Positions 43,628-52,794 are shown, counted from the first letter of the stretch. The stretch: DNA of 64,000 nt from Paenibacillus sp. LHD-117 (GCF_030929555.1 NZ_JAVFVT010000005.1:62001-126000), one strand, 5' to 3'. The notes: generated from the letters alone by a model not told the origin. Program-made: numbers and translations.

Positions 43628-43844
43628 CTTCCCATCTCCTTATCCTGGCATTCGATCATCAGTCATACTGAACAAGCTGTCTTCCCCTATTATGCCAAAA
43701 AAAACAACGAGCCGCTATTCGCGACCCGCCGTTTCTAGTTCCGCATTCCGGCCCGGGGGGCGAGACGGAAAGCTTACTACCTATTTACGTGCTGCCCCCC
43801 CGAAGGTTTCAAGCCGCTTCCGCCCACATTCCGCCAGTCATCGC

Positions 43845-44642
43845 CTATACTTGAATATCTCTTCGCTTATAGCCCACGAACATGATGGCCAGGCACACGG
43901 CGAAAATACCAAGCGACAACAGCATGTAGCCGATGCCGAGCCCGCTGCCGAGGACCTCAGACGCATCCACGTACTGGAACGGCGTCAGGAAGCGCAGGAA
44001 GTCGATTTTTCCGCTTACCTCGATCGCGATCGAAAGCAGGAACGTCAGCAACATGACGGCCGACGAAATGGCCACCGCCCGCTTCGGTTTTTTCCCCGCT
44101 CCCGCAATGGCGAATCCGATGCTCAAGAACACAAGCTGCACGAACAACATGCCGATCATCAGCGTAATGATGTCGCCCGCCACGGATTCGCCTTCCGCCG
44201 CGTACGTATCGACAACGAGGAGGGAGCTTACTGACATGACGACATTAAATACGACGACGTTCGCGAGTGCGGCCAACAATTTGAATGCCAGCATCCGTTC
44301 CCGCGAGATCGGCTTGACCAGCAGAAACTCCGACGTCTTGTCCCTCTCCTCCTTGGAGAGGATATTCGCCCCCAGCATGGAGGCGTGGATCGTGCCCATC
44401 AGCAGCAAATAGAGGAACAGTACGCCATAATAGCCGATCGGCGTAGCGATATCCAAGTCTCCGACGCCGAATACCGCCTGAAGCGTCTTCGGCAGATCGG
44501 CCATAAGCTCGTTGATCGAATCGCCCGATTCGGCCATCCCCGCATATTTGCCCATGCCCCCCGCCACCATCGCGATAATGCCTACAATCCAGATGATCAG
44601 CGATTTGCGACTGGCTTTCATTTCTCTCCAAAATAGATTCAT
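43845..44642 (-). CDS. ABC-2 type permease
   Basis: 265-residue six-segment permease: MNLFWREMKASRKSLIIWIV, then LGANILSKEERDKTSEFLLVKPISRERM, the ABC-2 coupling segment before the third helix. It is the last gene of a four-gene operon (TetR, ATPase, two permeases) and is a diverged paralog of the upstream permease, so the pair probably forms a heterodimer. The exported substrate is unknown; drugs or peptides are likely given TetR control. Confidence 0.88.
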   Translation of the reverse strand: MNLFWREMKASRKSLIIWIVGIIAMVAGGMGKYAGMAESGDSINELMADLPKTLQAVFGVGDLDIATPIGYYGVLFLYLLLMGTIHASMLGANILSKEERDKTSEFLLVKPISRERMLAFKLLAALANVVVFNVVMSVSSLLVVDTYAAEGESVAGDIITLMIGMLFVQLVFLSIGFAIAGAGKKPKRAVAISSAVMLLTFLLSIAIEVSGKIDFLRFLTPFQYVDASEVLGSGLGIGYMLLSLGIFAVCLAIMFVGYKRRDIQV

Positions 44643-44657
44643 CGCCTTATCTCCTTC

Positions 44658-45455
44658 CTAAACGGCGTGGACATCGCGCTTCAGATAACGAAGGATGCCG
44701 AACGCCGTGCACGCCACAATAATGACGGCCGACGCTGCGATAAACTCCGGCTCGTATCCGCTATGCTCCATGATGTAAGCCCGGTCGTAATATTGGAATG
44801 GCGTCAGGTAGCGGAGTTTGCCGTCCCCTGTCGTAGCTCCTATGAACGAAATGATGAAAAACGCGAACACCGTGCCGAGCGTAACCGGAAGCACCGTTCT
44901 CATGCGGGGCAGCAGGAGCGCCGCCGCGATCCCGATCGCAAGAAACACAAGCTGGATAAGCAGCAAGGATAACGAGATCAGAGCAAACGTCCCGTAATCG
45001 AAGCTCTCGAGCTTAACGGCCGACGCAATTAGGCTGGATGCCGCAAAAAATACCGCATTGGTAAGCAGCAGCAGCGTAAGCGCCGCAAGCGTCTTCGACG
45101 CGAATACCGCTCCGCGCGTGACCGGCTTGGAGAGCAGGAAGTCCGCCGTTTTCTCCCTCGTTTCCTTCGACAGAATCGAAGCGCCAAGATGCATCGCCTG
45201 GATCGAGCCGCACAACGTAACGTAGAGGAAGATGTACGAATAAAAGCCGAGCAAGGAAGCGATGGTGTCGAGCTGGATGCCCACCGCCTTCATGACGGCT
45301 TCCGGCATCGACTCGATCACTTCCCGGAACGCGTCCGCGTCCTTCGCGAAGGAGGGGTATATGGACATCATCAGCAATACGAGCGCGGCGATCGATCCCG
45401 TCCAGATCAAAGTCGTGTTCCGATAAGCCTTCAGTTCATAAAGATACATGTTCAT
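44658..45455 (-). CDS. ABC-2 type permease
   Basis: 265-residue permease starting MNMYLYELKAYRNTTLIWTG at ATG 45455, with GGAGG 10 nt upstream; the longer frame would add 22 residues reading into the ATPase gene. The segment LGASILSKETREKTADFLLSKPVTRGAV parallels the downstream permease, showing shared origin. It sits 5 bp after the ATPase stop and 15 bp before its partner. Confidence 0.88.
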   Translation of the reverse strand: MNMYLYELKAYRNTTLIWTGSIAALVLLMMSIYPSFAKDADAFREVIESMPEAVMKAVGIQLDTIASLLGFYSYIFLYVTLCGSIQAMHLGASILSKETREKTADFLLSKPVTRGAVFASKTLAALTLLLLTNAVFFAASSLIASAVKLESFDYGTFALISLSLLLIQLVFLAIGIAAALLLPRMRTVLPVTLGTVFAFFIISFIGATTGDGKLRYLTPFQYYDRAYIMEHSGYEPEFIAASAVIIVACTAFGILRYLKRDVHAV

Positions 45456-45460
45456 GGACT

Positions 45461-46345
45461 TTACGCCTCCTTCACGTAATAATGCATGAAGATTTCCTCC
45501 AGATCCGGCTCCTCGACCCACATATTAAGAAGATCCAGCTCCGCGATCCGGCGCGTAACCTCGTTAATATTGCCCTTGTAGAGAAACGTCACCGCGCCCT
45601 CCGCTTCCTTCCACTCCGTCACGCCGGGAATGGCGAAGGCGCCGGCCGCCACCTTGGAAGCGGTCTGCAGCTTGAACCGTTTGTACGTGTTTTCTTTCAA
45701 GTCGCTCATCTTCTCGAGAGCCATCAGCCGCCCTTCCTTGATGATCGCTACCCGGTCGCACAACCGCTGCACCTCGCTGAGAATATGCGACGAGAACAGA
45801 ATCGTGACTCCTCCGCGGTTCTCTTCCTCCAGCAGTTCGAAGAACCGCTGCTGCATGAGCGGGTCGAGCCCGCTGGTCGGCTCGTCGAGAATAATCAGCT
45901 TGGGCGAATGGAGAAGCCCTTGCACGATGCCGACCTTCTTTTTGTTGCCGAGGGAGAGGTCGTCGATTTTTTTGCTCACGTCCAGCTCCATCCGCTCCGC
46001 CAGCTCCTTGATGCGTTTACCGCAATCCTTCTTGTAGAAGCTCGCCGAGTAGTTCAGCAGATCCTTCACGCGCATGTTATCGTAATAGAATACCTCGGAA
46101 GGCAAATATCCGATCTCCCGCTTGATCTCGGGGCCGTGCTCGATGCAGTCCTTGCCGAAAATTTTCGCGCTGCCGCTCGTCGGGTAAATAAGCCCGAGCA
46201 TCGTTCGAATCGTTGTCGACTTGCCCGCGCCGTTCGGCCCGATGAAGCCGAAAATCTCCCCTTGTTCCACCGTGAAGCTAAGATCGGTAATGCCTCTCGC
46301 GCCTCCGTACGTTTTCGTCAGCCCGTTTAATGCGATGACAGACAT
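45461..46345 (-). CDS. ABC transporter ATP-binding protein
   Basis: 294-residue ATPase: Walker A GPNGAGKST near residue 37, signature LSLGNKKKVG, Walker B LIILDEPTSGLDP. The C-terminal ~80 residues form the extra domain typical of ABC-2 exporters. AGGAGGAAT precedes the ATG. It energises the two downstream permeases. Confidence 0.92.
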   Translation of the reverse strand: MSVIALNGLTKTYGGARGITDLSFTVEQGEIFGFIGPNGAGKSTTIRTMLGLIYPTSGSAKIFGKDCIEHGPEIKREIGYLPSEVFYYDNMRVKDLLNYSASFYKKDCGKRIKELAERMELDVSKKIDDLSLGNKKKVGIVQGLLHSPKLIILDEPTSGLDPLMQQRFFELLEEENRGGVTILFSSHILSEVQRLCDRVAIIKEGRLMALEKMSDLKENTYKRFKLQTASKVAAGAFAIPGVTEWKEAEGAVTFLYKGNINEVTRRIAELDLLNMWVEEPDLEEIFMHYYVKEA

Positions 46346-46379
46346 GCCCTATTCCTCCTCATCTTTGATCCGCCGCGGA

Positions 46380-47006
46380 TTACGACTGCTTGTAGAAGCT
46401 TGTTTTGAACAACTGCACGTAACGCTCATACTCCTCCAACAGATGAGGAATATCCAAATCGATGCCAAGCGCCTTATGCCTCTCCCGCTCCGAATCGGCG
46501 AGCCCCTCCAGCGACCACAAGATGACGTTCATCGCCCGCTTCACGTCCACGCCTTCCTTGAATTTCGACGTGTCGATGTCCGAGAACAGCTTGTGGTACG
46601 CGTTCTCCGCGATTAGCTTGCTCCGCGCCTTCAGCTCCGAGCTGACCTCCGCGCTCTCCTCGAAATAGATCGTTTTCTGAAAGGTCAGCAGATCGGGGAA
46701 TTGGTCGTAGATGGCCATCTTCACGTTCGTGATCTGCTTCAGCCGCTCGAAGAAATCGCGTTCCCGGGGATCGACGAATTCGTTTACTTTCTCCGTGATC
46801 AGATCGACCGCGTAGTCGTACAGGTACAGATACAGATCCTTTTTGCTTGTAAAATAATGAAACAACAATCCCTTCGAAATGCCCGCTTCGCGAGCGATCT
46901 CGTTCGTCGATGCCGCTTCGTAGCCTTTAAGCGCGAATACTTTGAGCGACGCGTTAATGACGCGCTGCTGCTTCTCTTGATCGATGCTCAGAAACTTGTC
47001 GAACAA
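46380..47006 (-). CDS. TetR/AcrR-family repressor
   Basis: 208-residue regulator: helix-turn-helix at about residues 22-50 (STNEIAREAGISKGLLFHYF) followed by an all-helical ligand domain. I start at TTG 47006, which has AGGAGG 7 nt upstream; an ATG at 47027 lies before that site and would read through it. The start region also contains the palindrome TCCTATGC-GCATAGGA (47016-47031). It leads the ABC operon and probably autoregulates through the dyad at 47074-47096. Confidence 0.88.
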   Translation of the reverse strand: MFDKFLSIDQEKQQRVINASLKVFALKGYEAASTNEIAREAGISKGLLFHYFTSKKDLYLYLYDYAVDLITEKVNEFVDPRERDFFERLKQITNVKMAIYDQFPDLLTFQKTIYFEESAEVSSELKARSKLIAENAYHKLFSDIDTSKFKEGVDVKRAMNVILWSLEGLADSERERHKALGIDLDIPHLLEEYERYVQLFKTSFYKQS

Positions 47007-47073
47007 CTTTACTCCTCCTATGCGCATAGGATGTTTGCAGCCTTGAGACAGCTATCGCCCGCTATGCAAAATA

Positions 47074-47096
47074 GCATTGACCAAGGTGGTCAATGC
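47074..47096. promoter_or_regulatory. Putative TetR-family operator
   Basis: GCATTGACCA-AGG-TGGTCAATGC is a perfect 10-3-10 inverted repeat about 70 bp upstream of the TetR start. On the minus strand it includes TTGACC, a possible -35, so binding would block the promoter. Confidence 0.72.
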
Positions 47097-47273
47097 TTAT
47101 TCTACTCCCTTTATCCTCAGTGGAACAATGGTTGTACAGGTTTGAAATCGCCTCGCCTGCGACAGTTTCTCCCGTTTAGACGCCTCGTTTTCTTGCTGTT
47201 GCCATGCTATCTGCGAATCGCTCGCTCCACATCGCGATATCGCCTTCGTTTGACCTTCTTCCTCCTTTGCCCG

Positions 47274-47370
47274 AGGTGAAACGGCTGTCGCCGTCATTTG
47301 GCGGCGTGGCGCGTTTCATTCCGAGAAATATAGAGAAAGTAGGACGAAATCATATACTTTCCTATATTTT
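47274..47370 (+). repeat. Two-hairpin repeat element, copy A
   Basis: About 97 bp. The 5' half has GAAACG...CGTTTC arms around CGCCG...GGCGGCG; the 3' half has AAATATAGAGAAAGTA and TACTTTCCTATATTT arms. The same order recurs at 47791 and 47889, with a relic at 53870. Non-coding: the copies sit in a 1-kb gap (47007-48048) with no plausible gene. Confidence 0.8.
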
Positions 47371-47493
47371 AAAAAATAGAACAAAAAAGCCTCTACGCGC
47401 ATGCATTCAGTTCATAGCAAACCTATACATGTATTTGCTTTCTTCCTGCTGTTTTCGTGGGCTCGTTCGTCACCAGTCGTTGTTAAGACCGTG

Positions 47494-47675
47494 TAACGGT
47501 TGCCACAGAGGCTAAATGCCTCATTTAGGCTGTTTTGAGAATGTAACGGTTGCGGTGGAGCTTAATTGGCGAAAAAAGCTGGAAAATGGTGGTCTACCTC
47601 GAAATAAGCTCCGTCACAACCGTTACATTTCGGAAGCGGGCGTTTTAGCTAAAATAGCCTCTGTGGCAACCGTTA
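47494..47675. repeat. Palindromic four-unit intergenic element, 50-bp pitch
   Basis: Units begin TAACGGTTG at 47494 and 47544 on the plus strand and, on the minus strand, at 47675 and 47625. The outer arms TAACGGTTGCCACAGAGGCT (47494-47513) and its exact complement (47656-47675) are a perfect 20-bp inverted repeat; the inner arms (47542-47566 with 47603-47627) match with few changes. Both sides have exactly 50-bp pitch. The minus-strand inner unit (TAACGG, 12 nt, TTATTT) has the same core spacing as a unit of the 29786 element. Confidence 0.88.
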
Positions 47676-47710
47676 GAGCCTCGCCACACGCTACTCTCCA
47701 CACACCACAC

Positions 47711-47745
47711 GTCACTCGTCACTCGCCACTTGCCACTCGCCACTC
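47711..47745 (+). repeat. Five tandem 7-bp repeats
   Basis: Five consecutive heptamers of the form GYCACTY (GTCACTC twice, GCCACTT, GCCACTC twice). A simple-sequence tract between the palindromic element and the two-hairpin repeats; replication slippage origin is likely. Confidence 0.85.
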
Positions 47746-47790
47746 AGCCCTTAGCACAACTCGGTGTCGTACATAGTTTCCTAAACAACC

Positions 47791-47888
47791 AAGGAGAAAC
47801 GGTTGTCGCCATCCATTGGCGGCGCGGCGCGTTTCATTCCGAAAATTTAAGAGAAAGTATGGCGATATGATATACTTTCCTATATTTC
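47791..47888 (+). repeat. Two-hairpin repeat element, copy B
   Basis: Diverged copy of the 47274 element, retaining GAAACGG...GCGTTTC and AGAGAAAGTA...TACTTTCCTATATTT. It abuts copy C head to tail. Confidence 0.8.
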
Positions 47889-47985
47889 AAGGTGAAACGG
47901 CTGTCGCCGTCCTTTGGCGGCGTGGCGCGTTTCATTCCGAGAAATAGAAGCCCAGTATAGTAAAAACTTATACTTTCTTATATTT
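47889..47985 (+). repeat. Two-hairpin repeat element, copy C
   Basis: The 5' hairpin is nearly identical to copy A; the 3' part differs (AGTATAGTAAAAACTTATACT) but ends again in TTATATTT. It directly follows copy B with a 98-bp period. Confidence 0.8.
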
Positions 47986-48011
47986 AGAGAAAGCCCGGCC
48001 TAAGACAGCAA

Positions 48012-48039
48012 GGGCGGGGCATCATCGGATGCCCCGCCC
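48012..48039 (-). terminator. Strong hairpin after MacB-like permease gene
   Basis: Perfect 12-bp arms GGGCGGGGCATC and GATGCCCCGCCC with loop ATCG, 9 bp past the stop. The minus-strand tail (TTGCTGTCTT) is only moderately T-rich, but the very stable stem supports termination. Confidence 0.8.
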
Positions 48040-48048
48040 CTATTCCAT

Positions 48049-49398
48049 CTAAACTTCTCTCCTGAGCGCGCTGAGCACGTCGATCCGCGTAGCCCGTCTA
48101 GCCGGACGCTGGCCGGATACCAAGGCGACGCCAAGCGCAATGACGCAGGTGAGCACGGCGAGGAACGGCGGAATGATCGAGAATTTGAAATCCGCAGGAA
48201 GCTCCTCTTCCATCAGCATCTGGATCAGGAACGGCAGTCCGCCGTTCACCGCGATCGAGATGCCGTACGATACCACGGTTCCGATGATCGCCCCGAAGAG
48301 ACCGATTAAGCTGCTCTCTAGCAGGAAGACGCGGCGAATGACGGACGGATGCGCACCGATCGCTTTCATGATGCCGATATCCTGCGCGCGTTCCGTCACG
48401 GCCATCGTCATCGTGTTGAAGATGCCGATCGACGCGATTAGGACAGCGATGGTCCCGATGAAGATCAGCCCGATCTTCATGATCATGAAGATCATGTTCA
48501 CTTGCTTCAGCTCATCCGCGATGGAATGATTGTAATACCCTTTCTCGCGAATCGCCTCCGCGACTTGCTTCACCTTGGAAGCATCCTCCGCGATGACGGT
48601 GACGTCCTGATAATTCCGTTCCGCCGACGGCTTCGCGATGTTTGCGAGCGCTTCGGTCACTTGCTCCTCGGTCGGCGTCGTCTCGAAGTACGGAAGCTCG
48701 CCCAGCTGCGTGCCGGTAATCGCTTCGATCTGTTCGAGCAACCCTTCGCCGAAGTACAAGTTTTTGTCGAGGTTCCATTCCCTGGTAGGCTTTGCGGCCA
48801 CGCCGACGATGACGGCATCAATCGTTTTTTTCGCAAGCGCGCCGTTCTCGTAATAGCTGACCTGCAGCTTCATCGTCTTGTCCAGCCACTCCGACGCATC
48901 GGGTAACGGAGGCGAGGTTTCCCCTTCCTTCGGCATCTGCTCGCGTATATGATAGCCGACGACGATTTCGTTCGGCTGCTCGGGCAATCGACCCGCGCCA
49001 AGCGCGAATCCCGCGCGTTTCTCGGCTTCGAAGTCCATTCCGATCTTCTGATTGACTTCAACCGGCACATTGTCCACGTTAGGCTCCAGCCATTGCTGCA
49101 CATAATTCCGGTAAGTGACGGCCTTCACGTTCGGGAGCGACTGGAAATAGTCGATATCCCCGTTCTGAATGCCCTGCGTGTCGAATAAGTCCGGATTTTT
49201 ATCGAAAATCGTAATTTCGGTCACGAGCCGGTCGCCGACGACCTCCTCGACCACGCTTTGCTGCAGGCCGAAGCCGACCGACGCGAGCACGGTCAGGAAC
49301 GCGCAGCCCATCGCCGTCGCGAGCACCGTCATGAAGAGGCGGGTTTTGTTTCGTTTCATATTTTGCCGGACGAACCGGAGTTGATCGCTGAATTTCAT
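48049..49398 (-). CDS. MacB/FtsX-like ABC transporter permease
   Basis: 449-residue permease with an N-terminal membrane segment (KRNKTRLFMTVLATAMGCAF), a large extracellular MacB-type core domain (about residues 50-300), and three C-terminal segments with the FtsX motif VTERAQDIGIMKAIGAHPSV. It overlaps its ATPase gene by 4 bp (ATGA). In Gram-positives such pairs export peptides or handle envelope stress. Substrate unknown. Confidence 0.9.
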   Translation of the reverse strand: MKFSDQLRFVRQNMKRNKTRLFMTVLATAMGCAFLTVLASVGFGLQQSVVEEVVGDRLVTEITIFDKNPDLFDTQGIQNGDIDYFQSLPNVKAVTYRNYVQQWLEPNVDNVPVEVNQKIGMDFEAEKRAGFALGAGRLPEQPNEIVVGYHIREQMPKEGETSPPLPDASEWLDKTMKLQVSYYENGALAKKTIDAVIVGVAAKPTREWNLDKNLYFGEGLLEQIEAITGTQLGELPYFETTPTEEQVTEALANIAKPSAERNYQDVTVIAEDASKVKQVAEAIREKGYYNHSIADELKQVNMIFMIMKIGLIFIGTIAVLIASIGIFNTMTMAVTERAQDIGIMKAIGAHPSVIRRVFLLESSLIGLFGAIIGTVVSYGISIAVNGGLPFLIQMLMEEELPADFKFSIIPPFLAVLTCVIALGVALVSGQRPARRATRIDVLSALRREV

Positions 49399-50147
49399 AC
49401 GTTTTGCTCCTCCCTGCTTCTTTCGATTGCTGCGATCCGAGCAGGCTCGGACTCCGCTTTCGCTGCCGCGGGGCGCGCCAGCTTGCCGTCCTGCAGACGG
49501 ATCGTGCGATGCGCGACGGACGCGACCTGATCGTCATGCGTAATGATGACGAACGTAATGCCGAGCTCGTGGTTCAGCTGCTTGATCATCGTTAGAAGCG
49601 CCTTCTCGTTCTCGCTGTCCAGACTGCCGGACGGCTCGTCCGCCAGCACGATCGGCGGTTCCAGGATAAGCGAGCGCGCTACCGACACCCGCTGCTGCTG
49701 CCCGCCGGACAGCTCGCTCGGATAATGGCTGGCGAACGGCGCGATATCGACGTTCTCGAGCATTTTCATGACCCGTTTATGGCGCTCGGCTTTGCCCACG
49801 CCTTTCAAGACAAGCGGCAGCTCCACGTTCTCGTAGGCGGTCATGCTCGAGATGAGCTGAAAGTTTTGGAAGATAAACCCGTAATGCCGCAGCCGGAAGT
49901 CCGCCCACTGTCCTTCGTCCAGCTTCGTCACGTTCCTCCCCGCCACTGTAATCTCGCCCGCCGTCGGCCGAATGTAGCCGGACATCAAGTTCAGCAGCGT
50001 CGACTTGCCCGAGCCGCTTCGTCCGACGATCGCGACGATTTCCCCTTTGGCCACCCCCAGATGAATATCGTGCAGCACCGGTACGATCCGTTCCTTGCCT
50101 TTCTTGCCTATCTTGAATTGATGACTGATTCCCGTCATCTCGATCAT
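49395..50147 (-). CDS. MacB/LolD-like ABC transporter ATP-binding protein
   Basis: 250-residue ATPase: Walker A GRSGSGKST, signature LSGGQQQRVSVARSL, Walker B PIVLADEPSGSLDSENE. The start at ATG 50147 follows AGGAAGGG; the longer frame adds 23 residues without a site. It couples to the downstream FtsX-type permease by a 4-bp overlap. The last ~25 residues are an Ala/Glu/Arg tail outside the domain. Confidence 0.92.
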   Translation of the reverse strand: MIEMTGISHQFKIGKKGKERIVPVLHDIHLGVAKGEIVAIVGRSGSGKSTLLNLMSGYIRPTAGEITVAGRNVTKLDEGQWADFRLRHYGFIFQNFQLISSMTAYENVELPLVLKGVGKAERHKRVMKMLENVDIAPFASHYPSELSGGQQQRVSVARSLILEPPIVLADEPSGSLDSENEKALLTMIKQLNHELGITFVIITHDDQVASVAHRTIRLQDGKLARPAAAKAESEPARIAAIERSREEQNV

Positions 50148-50331
50148 GCGAATCCCTTCCTCTCGTTCATCGGTTCGTTCATCTGCAACAAGCATACCCG
50201 CCAGATCGTAAGGCAAACGTAAGCGAAGCTAAAGAAAACCTTAAGATAAGGTGTAGAAATCTAAAGCTGTCCGGCTTCGCGCGCAACCGACGCAGGACCG
50301 CCTTGCCAACCCGCCGAGGAATTAGGTAGGT

Positions 50332-50540
50332 GAGGCGGATCTACTTCTCTAGGCAACGCCCATTCGGCGATTTAGATACGCGAGGCGGATCTATTTCCTC
50401 TGCCAACGCCCATTTGGCGGATTTAGGTTCGCGAGGCGGATCTATTTCCTCCGCCAACGCCCATTCAGCGGATTTAGATACGCGAGGCGGATCTATTTCT
50501 CTCGCCAATGCCCATTCAGCGGATTTAGGTTCGCGAGGCG
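50332..50540 (+). repeat. 51-bp tandem repeat array, four units
   Basis: GAGGCGGAT starts recur at 50332, 50382, 50433, 50484 and (partial) 50535, so the period is 50-51 bp. Each unit contains GGCG...CGCC complementarity around CTATTT and alternates TTAGATACGC/TTAGGTTCGC ends. The 51-bp period keeps one reading frame open (17-residue unit RGGSISSANAHSADL), but there is no convincing start site, so I treat it as non-coding. It fills the 633-bp gap 50148-50780 together with the rlmN terminator. Confidence 0.85.
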
Positions 50541-50717
50541 GAAGGTTGCTCGGGGGCTCTTTAATGGTTTGCGCTTCGTTGTGCTCGTTATTGCTTCTTG
50601 CTAACGGTCTACATGCTCTTATTAGAGCGCAACGGATACATTTTAATCTGTTGACGAATAAAGGCTTGTCGATCCTTTAAACGAACGGGGTCTGCCTCAA
50701 AGTTTTTTTCAACAAAA

Positions 50718-50750
50718 AAGAGGCCCTATTCGCTTGAATAGGAACCTCTT
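50718..50750 (-). terminator. Terminator after rlmN
   Basis: Paired segments AAGAGG/CCTCTT and CTATTC/GAATAG, with a T-run on the minus strand (CTCTTTTTTGTTG); 31 bp past the stop. Confidence 0.88.
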
Positions 50751-50780
50751 CTCTTAAGTCGGTCTCGCCTACTACGACCG

Positions 50781-51842
50781 TTAGTTCGCCGCCTTCATCT
50801 GCTTGCTTCGAAGCTGGCCGCAAGCCGCGTCGATATCCGCCCCGTGCTCCAGGCGGACGCTGACGCTGATGCCTTGTTTCTTCATGACGTCGTAGAACGC
50901 GCGGATGGACTCCTGCTCGCTCCGCTGGTACTGACTGTGCTCATCAACCGGATTGTACGGGATGAGGTTGACATTAACAAGCTGCTTCCGCGGCTGCATC
51001 AGCCCGGCAAGCTCCAGCGCTTGTTCCGTTCCGTCGTTCACGTCTTTCAGCAAAATATATTCGATCGTCATCCGCCGCCGCGTTTTCTCCAAGTAGTAGT
51101 CAATGGAATCCATCAGCTTCTCGATTGGGATGGCTTTGTTGATCTTCATGATGCGCGTGCGAAGCTCGTTGTTCGGCGCATGAAGCGATACGGCGAGATT
51201 GACGCCGAGATCGCTGTCCGCGAACTCCTTGATCTTGCCGGCGAGGCCGCTCGTCGACACCGTAATATGGCGGGCGCCGATCGCGAGACCCTTGTGGTCC
51301 TTCACGACGCGGATAAAGTCGGACACGTTCGCGTAATTGTCGAACGGCTCGCCGATGCCCATCACAACGATGTGGCTGACCCGTTCGCCTTGGCCCGCTG
51401 CATCCAGATGGAGCTGCACGTTCATGATCTGCTCGACGATCTCCCCGCTCGATAGGTCGCGGCTCTTCGCCAGCAGCCCGCTCGCGCAGAAGCTGCAGCC
51501 GATGTTGCAGCCGACCTGCGTCGTGACGCAGACGGACAGCCCGAACTTATGGCGCATCAGCACCGTTTCGATCAGATTGCCGTCCACGAGCCGGAACAGG
51601 AACTTCACCGTGCCGTCGACCGACTCCTGCTTCACATGCTCCTCCATCGTGCCGATCGCAAAATGTTCCTTAAGCAGCGCGACACAGGTCGGATGGACAT
51701 CTTCCATCAGGTCGAAGTCGGTCACGCGCTTCCGGTACAGCCACTCCCACACCTGCGTCGCCCGGAACTTCTTATGTCCGCGCTCCGACAGCCATGCCGT
51801 CAATTGTTCTATTGTCAGTCCATAAATGGATGGTTTGCTCAT
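50781..51842 (-). CDS. rlmN: 23S rRNA (adenine2503-C2)-methyltransferase RlmN
   Basis: 353-residue radical-SAM enzyme that methylates A2503 of 23S rRNA (and A37 of some tRNAs). The cluster motif CNIGCSFC gives C112, C116 and C119; the methyl-carrying cysteine is C341 in [24 protein letters not shown] is another family hallmark. I start at ATG 51842, with AGAGGA upstream, trimming 6 residues. Monocistronic with its own terminator. Confidence 0.96.
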   Translation of the reverse strand: MSKPSIYGLTIEQLTAWLSERGHKKFRATQVWEWLYRKRVTDFDLMEDVHPTCVALLKEHFAIGTMEEHVKQESVDGTVKFLFRLVDGNLIETVLMRHKFGLSVCVTTQVGCNIGCSFCASGLLAKSRDLSSGEIVEQIMNVQLHLDAAGQGERVSHIVVMGIGEPFDNYANVSDFIRVVKDHKGLAIGARHITVSTSGLAGKIKEFADSDLGVNLAVSLHAPNNELRTRIMKINKAIPIEKLMDSIDYYLEKTRRRMTIEYILLKDVNDGTEQALELAGLMQPRKQLVNVNLIPYNPVDEHSQYQRSEQESIRAFYDVMKKQGISVSVRLEHGADIDAACGQLRSKQMKAAN

Positions 51843-51951
51843 TTGTATTCCTCTTTTCAAGCCCTCGTATCAACCAATGCCTGCTTTGGCTTCGGGCACA
51901 CAGCCTATTGTCCCAAAATTCATAGAGGAATACAAGAGCAACGATCCAGCA

Positions 51952-52794
51952 TTACTCGGCCCTGAATTGCTCGGGGAATTGCAGCACGATCCCTTCGGAC
52001 AGCATATCGGCAAAATGGATCAGATGTTCTTCCCCTTTGTCGAAGGCTTCGATGCTGCCCTCCCAATCCTTCTCCAGCCTAGCTTTCAAGTCCTCTGCTA
52101 CGAGCGCCAGATGCGCATCGAGCATCTCCTTCAGCTCCTTCTTAGACCAATGGGGGTTCGCCGCGGCCAGGAACGTCGCGATGTCGTCCGCATTGCGGTA
52201 CCATTCCTTGTTGAACTTCTGAAGCTCCGCATTATTGCCCGCTTGCGCCGCCGCTACGATTTTGCCCGCGATGAGAATATGCTCCTTCAGCAACTCGGCC
52301 AGTTGATCGCCTGCCGCGTCCCCATAATAAGGCTTGATGGCGTCGCCGATATCCTGCTGGTTTTTGAGCAGCCTGACCAGAACCGCCTTCTGATCTTCAA
52401 GGCCCGCTAAGGCACTGACCATGTAGCTTCTGGTCCACATCGCATGCTCGATCCATAGCCGCTTCATGGATCGCTTCAGCTCGATCTTCGCGTCCGTCCA
52501 GCAGATTTGGCCGGCGGAACCCCCTTCCTCGCGTTCCCTTGCCGCTTCCGTGCGCGCTTCCAGCTCCGGCTCTGCTCCGGCATCCGCTTCCGATTCCGCC
52601 TCGACGGCGGCTTCCGCCCCGTCTCCTTGCTCCGCTTCCACAGCCGGTTCCCGCTCCGTGCCGGCACCGCTCTCCCATACGGATTCCGCTTCGCCCTCGG
52701 CGCTCGCTCCGACAGGTCCTGTCATCACCGTCGCCGACACGACCAACGCGGCCGCTGCTAACGCCATCATACGCACAACTGCATGTTTTGCCAT
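51952..52794 (-). CDS. Secreted helical protein with acidic Ala/Glu linker, unknown function
   Basis: 280 residues: signal peptide (ALAAAALVVSATVMTGPVGA, cleavage near residue 30), an acidic low-complexity linker rich in Glu and Ala (about 32-95), then a helical region from DAKIELKRSMKRLWIEHAMW, predicted as a bundle of about 185 residues. I recall similar domains in Bacilli without assigned function; conserved-looking features are WIEHAMWTR and KEWYRNADDIATFLA. Divergent from the pentapeptide-repeat gene. I do not assign a role. Confidence 0.75.
   Translation of the reverse strand: MAKHAVVRMMALAAAALVVSATVMTGPVGASAEGEAESVWESGAGTEREPAVEAEQGDGAEAAVEAESEADAGAEPELEARTEAAREREEGGSAGQICWTDAKIELKRSMKRLWIEHAMWTRSYMVSALAGLEDQKAVLVRLLKNQQDIGDAIKPYYGDAAGDQLAELLKEHILIAGKIVAAAQAGNNAELQKFNKEWYRNADDIATFLAAANPHWSKKELKEMLDAHLALVAEDLKARLEKDWEGSIEAFDKGEEHLIHFADMLSEGIVLQFPEQFRAE

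Noticed and set aside
47516-47776. Short plus-strand ORF over the palindromic element and heptamer repeats
   Set aside because: Composed entirely of repeat sequence; no start signals.
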